64,000 nt of DNA from the NCBI GenBank assembly GCA_027365175.1, contig DAHXNY010000003.1, forward strand, positions 1 to 64,000, written 5' to 3'. Below, piece after piece: positions 19,277 through 26,810 of the stretch. The position numbers and the translations under genes were made by a program. The notes beneath the pieces were generated by a model, which was not told the DNA's origin, made no database searches, and was given only the letters and a program-made list of their open reading frames with translations. Source of the DNA: Microcaldota archaeon (GTDB lineage Archaea > Micrarchaeota > Micrarchaeia > Micrarchaeales > CABMGC01). Each line of letters opens with the position of its first letter. The first letter of the stretch is position 1.

Positions 19277-20768
19277 ACCTTTCTTCAGTAGGGCTCTTCG
19301 GGGCCGGATTGCGGTGAAGGCCGCCGTGCCTGTCCTCTTTGCCTCTTGCGTAGGAGATTACTCCTGCAATCGCAAGCAGGATTATCATGGCTATGAATGA
19401 GAAATGCATCCCTGTAACGAAAGAGTTCGCCACCGCCCCAGATATTGTAGATGTTCCTACGAATATCTCGAATGCCTGGGCCTGCGGTATGGAAAATGCG
19501 GCAACGACGAATACCACTATGAAACTGCCCATCATGCCCATTGTGGAGAAGAGCCTTGATAGTCCGGATGCAATGCCAAGCCTGCTCTGCTCAGCATGAG
19601 ACATTACTGCGCTGCTGTTTGCAGGCCAGAACATCGCACCGCCTATGCCCATGATTAGCGATCCCAGTATTATCACATATATCGGTGATGATAGATTCAG
19701 GAACAGGTAGACGGCCACTCCGATAAGCTGCAATGTTATGCCTGCAGTTGCCACAACCCGTGCACCTTTCTTGTCTGATACTCTGCCCATATATGGGGCT
19801 ATTATGCCGCTTATCACATATCCAGGAACCAGAAGCAATGAGGCATAGAACGGGCTGAAGCCGCGTACCCCCTGCATGTACATTATAAGCATGAATATGA
19901 CGCCGAGGAACCCAAGGCCCTGGAGAAGCGCGGCGAAGATGGAATTCTTGAATACCTTGTTATCGAACATGTCAAACGGTATCGTAGGGCTTTCGGCGTG
20001 CTTTTCTATGAAGTAGAATGCTATTAGCAGCAGGATGCCGATGGCTACCGAGACTATGTTTAGCAGGCTGGTCCCTGTTGAAGCGAAGCCTATGCCTCCG
20101 TAAAGAAGGAGCGAGAGTGCGGCTGCAAGGGCGACCATCCCCTTGATGTCGAGTTTTGCCATGTACGTTTGCTTGTCATGGATGTACTTTACAGCAAGCG
20201 CCAATGCTACAATCCCTATCGGCACGTTTATGAAGAATATATACTGCCAGCCTACAAAGGTTGTTATGATTCCGCCGAGGACTATGCCGAGTATGGCGCC
20301 GACGTTATATGCCATTGCCGTGAACCCGAACGCCCTGCCGATCCTGTTCCTTTCAAATGTATCGGCTATTATCGCCCCGCTGGTTGCTGAGACCATGGCT
20401 CCGCCAAGTCCCTGCATCGCCCTGAATGCTATCAGGAGCACGTCGGTCGGGGCTATTCCGCAGAGGAATGACGCCATGGTGAAGATTACCAATCCTGCAA
20501 TGAATATCTTGCTTCTTCCATATATGTCGCCGACCTTGCCGAACTGCGTAGTCGCAACCGCTCCGAGAAGCATGTAGATGAGTATGACCCAGATTATCGT
20601 AGCCAGATTAGAGTGAAGTGACGACACTATTGCGGGGAATGCAAGAAGGACTATCGTAGAGTCTATTGAGAACATGAGCACGGATACGAGTATCACTGCA
20701 AGGATTATGTTTTCATGCACGGGTTTTCTTTCAGCCATATCTATCATCGTAGAGAATCTCGCATGCAA
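19254..20768 (-). CDS. MFS drug transporter (DHA2/EmrB-QacA-like)
   Basis: about 14 hydrophobic segments, MFS motifs GKVGDIYGRSKIF and DKKGAR. Confidence 0.92.
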   Translation of the reverse strand: MHARFSTMIDMAERKPVHENIILAVILVSVLMFSIDSTIVLLAFPAIVSSLHSNLATIIWVILIYMLLGAVATTQFGKVGDIYGRSKIFIAGLVIFTMASFLCGIAPTDVLLIAFRAMQGLGGAMVSATSGAIIADTFERNRIGRAFGFTAMAYNVGAILGIVLGGIITTFVGWQYIFFINVPIGIVALALAVKYIHDKQTYMAKLDIKGMVALAAALSLLLYGGIGFASTGTSLLNIVSVAIGILLLIAFYFIEKHAESPTIPFDMFDNKVFKNSIFAALLQGLGFLGVIFMLIMYMQGVRGFSPFYASLLLVPGYVISGIIAPYMGRVSDKKGARVVATAGITLQLIGVAVYLFLNLSSPIYVIILGSLIMGIGGAMFWPANSSAVMSHAEQSRLGIASGLSRLFSTMGMMGSFIVVFVVAAFSIPQAQAFEIFVGTSTISGAVANSFVTGMHFSFIAMIILLAIAGVISYARGKEDRHGGLHRNPAPKSPTEERYAQEPPQ

Positions 20769-20827
20769 TGCTTAGGGAAAGCACATGCATAGGACACCCT
20801 ACGTCATGCTCGTGATAACTATTTAAA

Positions 20828-21208
20828 CTATCTGCCTTTCTTTTCCTTTGAATCAGGCACGAACTTCATGGAAATGGAATTTACGCAGTACCTGGTGTTT
20901 CTTTTGGTAAGTTCCTCGCCGATGAAAACATGGCCGAGATGCGCACCGCACCTCGCGCACTCTATCTCCGTCCTGGTCCCATCGGGATCTGGCAGCCTCT
21001 TTACAGAACCTTGTATCTCCTTGTCGAAGCTCGGCCAGCCGCAGTGGGCGTCGAACTTGTCTTCGGACCTGTACAAAGGCGCTTCGCAGCGTTTGCATAT
21101 GTATGTCCCTTTTCCTGAAAACTGGTCATACTCACCTGAGAATGGGCGTTCGGTGCTTTTATGCACTATTACCTTCTCTTCATCCTTTGTGAGCTTGTTG
21201 AGTTTCAT
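20828..21208 (-). CDS. msrB: peptide methionine sulfoxide reductase MsrB
   Basis: CKRCEAPLY, GWPSF, RYCVNSISMKF. Confidence 0.97.
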   Translation of the reverse strand: MKLNKLTKDEEKVIVHKSTERPFSGEYDQFSGKGTYICKRCEAPLYRSEDKFDAHCGWPSFDKEIQGSVKRLPDPDGTRTEIECARCGAHLGHVFIGEELTKRNTRYCVNSISMKFVPDSKEKKGR

Positions 21209-21732
21209 CTTGCATTCGCCTTTGGTTTTACCTGTATATTGCTTTCCTTGACATTGTTATTTTCGTCAAAAAGAAAAGACGCTGTTATGTAATTGCCTTT
21301 CAGTGCGTCTTCCAGCCAGTACTTATCATCGGACCACATACCTTCTAAAGGGAGATCCTTGGGACCGAACCACTTGGGCATCATCTCTTCGCTTTCCTTA
21401 GGTTCACCTTCCCATGAATCGGCTATGAATACGTGTACTTCTTGGTTTAAATTATGGTTCTCCTCTCCGTTGAAATAAAACCTTATCACGCCAGTCTTCC
21501 TAAATGACTTAAGCTCAACTCCTATCTCCTCTTTCGTTTCCCTCAATAATGCATCCTCAACAGATTCTCCTTCGGCAAGCTTGCCGCCTACTCCATTCCA
21601 CTTCCCTGCTCCGAAGCCTCGCTTTTTCATTGCTATGAGCACCATCCCATTTTTGTCAATAAGATAGCATAGTGTTACTTTCCGAATGTGTGGATACGCC
21701 ACCTCGTAATCGGAGAGTTTGTTCAGTTCCAT
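21205..21732 (-). CDS. Nudix hydrolase, MTH1-like oxidised purine NTPase
   Basis: Nudix box GGKLAEGESVEDALLRETKEEIGVE; MTH1-like MWSDDKYW. Confidence 0.92.
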   Translation of the reverse strand: MELNKLSDYEVAYPHIRKVTLCYLIDKNGMVLIAMKKRGFGAGKWNGVGGKLAEGESVEDALLRETKEEIGVELKSFRKTGVIRFYFNGEENHNLNQEVHVFIADSWEGEPKESEEMMPKWFGPKDLPLEGMWSDDKYWLEDALKGNYITASFLFDENNNVKESNIQVKPKANAR

Positions 21733-21747
21733 ATAGATCCCTATAGA

Positions 21748-21882
21748 TCATGAGGGAGTCGCATGGTTGCACTTTGAGCAGTACTGCTCCTCTCTCTTTG
21801 TAGTAGAATTATACTCCGTTGCGCGCCATATATCCTTGCAGTAGCAACTGCATCCTATCATGGTTTGACAGACTTTGCACAT
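21748..21882 (-). CDS. Cys-rich microprotein (44 aa), possible zinc-binding
   Basis: MCKVCQTMIGCSCYCKDIWRATEYNSTTKREEQYCSKCNHATPS*, below the ORF track size cut-off. Confidence 0.55.
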   Translation of the reverse strand: MCKVCQTMIGCSCYCKDIWRATEYNSTTKREEQYCSKCNHATPS

Positions 21883-21955
21883 TAGATCGCCTCTAATATT
21901 ATACGCAACGTTTTAATAAAATTCCCTGTATAAAGCAATACGTCAGAGTGATATT

Positions 21956-23269
21956 GTGCTTAGAGTAGAGTATATAAAGGACATGAAGCTGGAGCACGGA
22001 AGCAAGGCGAGGATAGGCGGAAGGATAGTCAAGATAAACGACCTCAAGAGCGCCAAGTTCATATGGGTCAGGGACATAACAGGTTCTGCCCAGGTAACGA
22101 TATTGAAGAACAGCATGGAGCCTGAACTGCTTAAGACTGCGGAGCAGCTCATGCCTAATGATTTTGTAATAGTAGAGGGCACCGTTCCTAAGGAGATAAA
22201 GACATCTTTGGGAAGGGAGCTTCTTCCTACAAAGATAGAGATAGTTAGCAAGACCAGCGGGCCTTCCCCGATAGACATTGAAGGAGTTAATGAGAGCAGC
22301 GTTGACAAGAGGCTGAGTTGGCGCGCGCTTGATTTGAGGAACCAGAAGAACACGGCCGTCTTTCTTGTGCAGTCAAAGCTTATGGAAGGCATGCAGAGGT
22401 ATCTTTATTCGCAGAAGTTCATGCAGACCTTCACGCCTAGCCTGATGGGCGTTTCTTCGGAAGGCGGTTCTGAAGTGTTCCAGCTAAAGCACTTCGGCAA
22501 GAATGCATATCTGAGGCAGGATCCGCAGCTGCACAGGCAGCTACTCATGGTCGCAGGCTTCGAGCGGGTCTATGAAATAGGGCCTAGCTGGCGTGCCGAG
22601 CTGAGCAATACTCCGATGCACCTTACTGAGCATAGGACATGCGCGGCAGAGATGTCGTATATAGAGAGCGAGAAGGACATTATTGAGTTGGAAGAAGGCC
22701 TGATAAAGAGCGCCATGAAGACAGTTTTAGACGAATGCACTGAGGAGCTGGCCCTGTTTGAAGCTGATATACGCATACCTGAGCACTTCCCGGTTCTGGA
22801 ATTCCCAGGAGTCTATGATGTTCTTGAGGAGCTGGGCTTCAAACCTAAGAGAGGAGAGGAAGACTACAACAAGCAAGGGGAGGCTGCTCTTGGAAGGTAT
22901 GTCAAGGAGAAGTACAACTCGGATTTCTTCTTCGTAAACAGGTTCCCTTATGCTATAAAACCATTCTACGTAATGCGCTTTGACGATGAGCCGCAGTGGG
23001 CCAGGAGCGTGGACCTCATGTACAAAGGGCTTGAGATAAGCAGCGGAGGGCAGAGAGAGCACAGGTATGACAAGATAATAGAGCAGGCAAAGGGCAAAGG
23101 CCTAAACATAGACAACTTAAAGTGGTTCAGCGAATTCTTCAAATACGGAGCTCCGCCGCACGGCGGCTTCAGTATAGGCATAGAGAGGCTGACGATGAAG
23201 ATACTTGGCATACAGAACATACGCGAGGCTGCACTCTTCCCAAGGACCCCAGACCTTCTGATACCATAA
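21956..23269 (+). CDS. aspS: aspartyl-tRNA synthetase (archaeal type)
   Basis: OB fold plus class II motifs YEIGPSWRAELSNT, GGFSIGIERL. Confidence 0.94.
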   Translation: MLRVEYIKDMKLEHGSKARIGGRIVKINDLKSAKFIWVRDITGSAQVTILKNSMEPELLKTAEQLMPNDFVIVEGTVPKEIKTSLGRELLPTKIEIVSKTSGPSPIDIEGVNESSVDKRLSWRALDLRNQKNTAVFLVQSKLMEGMQRYLYSQKFMQTFTPSLMGVSSEGGSEVFQLKHFGKNAYLRQDPQLHRQLLMVAGFERVYEIGPSWRAELSNTPMHLTEHRTCAAEMSYIESEKDIIELEEGLIKSAMKTVLDECTEELALFEADIRIPEHFPVLEFPGVYDVLEELGFKPKRGEEDYNKQGEAALGRYVKEKYNSDFFFVNRFPYAIKPFYVMRFDDEPQWARSVDLMYKGLEISSGGQREHRYDKIIEQAKGKGLNIDNLKWFSEFFKYGAPPHGGFSIGIERLTMKILGIQNIREAALFPRTPDLLIP

Positions 23270-23312
23270 GTTAGCAGGCAACCGATAACTAATTATATCT
23301 TTTTTATAATAA

Positions 23313-23582
23313 AATATTATAACAGGCTATCGTATTTCTAACATAAATATAGAGGTAAGAGGATATGTTGAAAAGGTCATAGACCAATTCCTCGGCAAAA
23401 GCATAGCGCCTGGCATAGTCTTCCATGCTGCCAACAATGCGATAGTGATCATGGCGCTGACCGGGAATTTCATTATCCCAGGAGCGGTCTTCGTGGTAGT
23501 GGTCTTTGCAGTATATCTCGGACTGGCAAGCGAGAAAGTCAAGCAGCCACACGTTGCCGGCATTGATTACATGTTCAGGTGA
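23313..23582 (+). pseudogene. C-terminal remnant of CPBP/CAAX-type membrane protease
   Basis: open frame ...VEKVIDQFLGKSIAPGIVFHAANNAIVIM...; H-x3-N motif; no start codon before the conserved part, upstream TAA at 23310. Confidence 0.5.
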
Positions 23583-23586
23583 AACT

Positions 23587-23766
23587 ATGAAAAACGAAAA
23601 CGGAATGCTGCCCTGCGGTTGTAGGGTATCGGAAGGAAAGTTTATTATCGGTCATAACTGCAAGGCCAATAACTGCCGGGAATGCCTAGCCATGCCCACT
23701 ATTCATCCATTCGGCAGGGGCAGGTACGCAGAGATGAAGCTCAAGGACATGGGTGATGACCTATGA
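23587..23766 (+). CDS. small Cys-rich protein (59 aa)
   Basis: MKNENGMLPCGCRVSEGKFIIGHNCKANNCRECLAMP. Confidence 0.5.
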   Translation: MKNENGMLPCGCRVSEGKFIIGHNCKANNCRECLAMPTIHPFGRGRYAEMKLKDMGDDL

Positions 23767-23867
23767 TCACGATAACTCCGGCATCCATACTCGCCAATCC
23801 AGGCGTGTATCTGATCGTTGCGCTGTTCTTTAAAAGCAGGGAAGATGTTTATGACTACCTAAGATAA
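23763..23867 (+). CDS. 34-aa ORF overlapping previous by ATGA
   Basis: MITITPASILANPGVYLIVALFFKSREDVYDYLR*. Confidence 0.3.
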   Translation: MITITPASILANPGVYLIVALFFKSREDVYDYLR

Positions 23868-24081
23868 TCCATCTTTTGGATAGATCATGAACTTCAAACA
23901 TATGGATGTAATTCAGTTTATTGCTAGAGGATATGGTGGGTGAAAAAATACCTGATAAATCTGAATTGGTATTTAAGGGCAGCAATTTTTCCGTTTTACA
24001 GCAGTATACCCTGAATACCATTCTGGCATAGGCAGATTTATATTATTTAGAGTATACATATGGTGGGGATAGGGTGAACAG

Positions 24082-24933
24082 ATGCCAGAAGATACACACA
24101 CGGTCACGTATGATGCTAAGGATATAGAGACCGCAATAAACGAAGCAGTACAATTTTTGCCTAAGAACTTTGCTCCGATGCATGAGCACAGCAAAAGGTG
24201 CTACAGAGTATTGCAGCACATACTTTATGATGATGAGTATACGGTGCTGGAAGCAAAGCAGAGCCTTGTCAAGTCGCTCGCTCCGATAAGGATAGTCGCT
24301 ACCAACAAGCGAATAATACTTGTCAATCCGTCTTTCTCATCCTTATGGCTCGGTTATAACATATTCACTCCTACCAGATACGAGGTTATCCCATACGGCA
24401 ATATAGCGAATATAACCCTGCTTGCAGGCGTTTCGTTCTCAAGCATCTCGGTATACCTTACTACAGGATCTTCAAACTGGGACGGCAGCATAGAGGGGCT
24501 TAAGACCAAGGATGCGAAGGCGATGTTCATATTCATGGAGAAGGTGACCGAATCGCTGAGAAAGCAGGCCAACAGCCATGCACCAACTGCCCAGAAAAGT
24601 TCAAAGAAGAAAAGGAATGAGCTTGACCTCAAGAGATCCATGGAAATGGTAAGGAACAGGGATGCGAAGTTCGTCTGGCTCGGTGCGCATCCTCTGGACT
24701 ATGTTGCAGGCATTCTTGAAGTTGACAAGAGCAATGTTATGAGGGCAGATGCTGGGGAGATAGAGAAAATAGGCAAGGCTGCAGCTGGAAAACTTGAGGG
24801 GCACATATTCGTATGCTATAACGGCGCTTTCTCATCTTCGGTATCGGATTACATGTGGGAAAAGCACGGAATCAACACATACGTGCTTCACGGCGGCATA
24901 GAAGAGCACAAGACAGCAGGAAAGAGCACATGA
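24082..24933 (+). CDS. bacterial-type PH domain plus rhodanese-like domain protein
   Basis: KSLAPIRIVATNKRIILVNPS...YEVIPYGNIANITL (PH-like) and GHIFVCYNGAFSSSVSDYMWEKHGINTYVLHGGIEE (rhodanese-like). Confidence 0.65.
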   Translation: MPEDTHTVTYDAKDIETAINEAVQFLPKNFAPMHEHSKRCYRVLQHILYDDEYTVLEAKQSLVKSLAPIRIVATNKRIILVNPSFSSLWLGYNIFTPTRYEVIPYGNIANITLLAGVSFSSISVYLTTGSSNWDGSIEGLKTKDAKAMFIFMEKVTESLRKQANSHAPTAQKSSKKKRNELDLKRSMEMVRNRDAKFVWLGAHPLDYVAGILEVDKSNVMRADAGEIEKIGKAAAGKLEGHIFVCYNGAFSSSVSDYMWEKHGINTYVLHGGIEEHKTAGKST

Positions 24934-25017
24934 ATAAATATGTAGATAAAGGCGTGGCATCCGACAAAGGACGCATGGTCTTTAGGGCGTGGCATTGCAT
25001 ATTAATATCAGATGTAA

Positions 25018-25338
25018 ATGGAGATGGAAAGAAACGGCAATACTATAATCATGAAGGGCAAAGAACTTGACAGTTTAGATAGATTAGTGCTAGATTTTGT
25101 AAAGCTAATGCCATTCGACTATGTGATAATAAGTGGCTATGCTGCAATACCTAAAGAAGTAAGAAAATTCTGCATAGAAGTAGAAAATGAATCGCACATG
25201 ACACAAGCACTTCAGGACTTAAAAAGAGATGGTTATAACGATGGAATAAGATCAGATGCGATGAGTTATGCAAGGGGCTTCTCGTGGGCCAAAACTGCCT
25301 TTAGAACTGCTGAGCTTTATAAACTCCATAATTGTTAA
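25018..25338 (+). pseudogene. possible chimeric remnant ORF (nucleotidyltransferase-like N-terminus, GT4-like C-terminus)
   Basis: DYVIISGYAAI followed by MSYARGFSWAKTAFRTAELYK. Confidence 0.35.
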
Positions 25339-25399
25339 GCTAGAAGTTCAACTACCGCCACGATGACAAGTCAAATTCTACGACGACAAAAAAGAGCCA

Positions 25400-25471
25400 A
25401 GCCCTGAGAGGGAATTGAACCCCCGACTTCTTGTTTACAAGACAAGCGCTCTACCACTGAGCTACCAGGGC
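25400..25471 (-). tRNA. tRNA-Thr (anticodon TGT)
   Basis: cloverleaf: acceptor GCCCTGG/TCAGGGC, anticodon stem CTTGT/ACAAG with loop CTTGTAA, T-arm GGGGGTTCAATTCCCTC. Confidence 0.92.
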
Positions 25472-25532
25472 ATAATAAGGCTTTTGCTTTGTGTTAGACT
25501 ACCACGATTAGAAGATATAAAAAACTGTCTGC

Positions 25533-25838
25533 TCAGTCGCTTAGGAGTATGTCCTTGAAGGATCTGATGAAATACGCCTTTGCCCTCTTTACCTCATCCT
25601 TGCCGTCTTTTGTCAGCACGTATTTTATTATCTTTCCGTCCTTCTTCCCCTCTATGAGGCCGTTGTTCTTTAGCTCCTTCAGAGCAGGATATATGGTGCC
25701 TGCCTTTGGCTTTGCCCCCCTTCTTTTCTCTATCTCTTCTGCCAGCTCCTCCCCATGCATGCTCTTCTTTGAAAGCAGCCACAGTATCTGAAACGAGAGC
25801 ATTCCGCGCATGTCGCAGGTTCCGCATGTTTTCTTCAT
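25533..25838 (-). CDS. PadR family transcriptional regulator
   Basis: MLSFQILWLLSKKSMHGEELAEEIEKRRGAKPKAGTIYPALKELKNNGLIEG. Confidence 0.9.
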   Translation of the reverse strand: MKKTCGTCDMRGMLSFQILWLLSKKSMHGEELAEEIEKRRGAKPKAGTIYPALKELKNNGLIEGKKDGKIIKYVLTKDGKDEVKRAKAYFIRSFKDILLSD

Positions 25839-25851
25839 TTTACTCGCAGTA

Positions 25852-25901
25852 TATAGGATAACCGATATATTTAAATACTATCTTTTATATGATATCCTAT
25901 A
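25852..25901. promoter_or_regulatory. divergent promoter with perfect 9-bp inverted repeat, PadR operator candidate
   Basis: TATAGGATA (25852-25860) and TATCCTATA (25893-25901) flanking TATA-like ATATATTTAAATA. Confidence 0.6.
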
Positions 25902-25911
25902 GGTGAGATGA

Positions 25912-26076
25912 ATGTGCGAATGTGGATCCGAATGCGGATGCGGAGGAGGCCGTGGAATGAGAGGCTTCCTTACCAAGGAGGAAAGGATAGAGATTCTGAG
26001 CGAGTACAAGGAGCAGCTCGAAAAGGAGGCAAAGGGTGTAGACGAAAGGATAAAGGAGCTTAAGAAAAATGCCTGA
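25912..26076 (+). CDS. Cys-rich/coiled-coil microprotein (54 aa), DUF5320-like
   Basis: MCECGSECGCGGGRGMRGFLTKEERIEILSEYKEQLEKEAKGVDERIKELKKNA*. Confidence 0.65.
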   Translation: MCECGSECGCGGGRGMRGFLTKEERIEILSEYKEQLEKEAKGVDERIKELKKNA

Positions 26077-26234
26077 TTTCCTGATCAGTTAATCTATAAT
26101 CGTGATTTGTTTCTTTTAGTTCCACGTTGTAGGATATTTCTTTTATTTCCCTTGTTTACCTTATTTCTTTTGTTTCCCTTATCTTTTATTTTTAATTTCT
26201 TTTATCTTCTGCCAGGTTTATAGCGCGTGAGGGT

Positions 26235-26675
26235 TCACATGCTCCTGTCTGCGAAGAACTTCTTGCTGCTCTTTGTCCTTAATCCTTTTACTATGTGGTC
26301 GAAGGCCTTTTCAGGATCAGATTCCATTCCGCAGGTATAGAGGTCAAGAGTCGCATAGTTGTACTCCTTCCATATATGGAGCGCAACGTGGCTCTCTGTT
26401 ATGAGTGCTATTACGCTTATGCCGCCTTTCTTGCCTCCGAAGGACCATGCCTTCACCTCTACCAGGGTCATGCCCGCCATGTTTATCGCATCGGTTACCA
26501 GCTTCTTCAGGTACTCCATGTCATCCATGCGCTTCATGTCCAGGTCATACAGGTTACCGTAGAAGTGCTTGCCGATTATCTTGTCTTCTACCTTTATTTC
26601 ATCTTTCTCAGGAAGAGTTGAGCCGACAACCTTTGTTATCGTCTTGGTCTTTGCTTTTTCCAGATCGCCATTCAT
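26235..26675 (-). CDS. S-adenosylmethionine/arginine decarboxylase proenzyme (archaeal)
   Basis: [45 protein letters not shown], pyruvoyl cleavage ES. Confidence 0.92.
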   Translation of the reverse strand: MNGDLEKAKTKTITKVVGSTLPEKDEIKVEDKIIGKHFYGNLYDLDMKRMDDMEYLKKLVTDAINMAGMTLVEVKAWSFGGKKGGISVIALITESHVALHIWKEYNYATLDLYTCGMESDPEKAFDHIVKGLRTKSSKKFFADRSM

Positions 26676-26810
26676 CTTTATCGATTGCCTTGTTTTATTC
26701 TTGATTAAACCGTTTGATTAATTGAATGCTGATAATGGGTATAGAAACATATTTAAATATAATTATCAGGAGCCTTTCTATTAATACGTATTTTTGTTGA
26801 AAGGATATCC

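Noticed and set aside
23868-24060. Short frames MNFKHMDVIQFIARGYGG and VKKIPDKSELVFKGSNFSVLQQYTLNTILA
   Set aside because: Too short to assign; possibly part of the decay zone but not supportable as genes.
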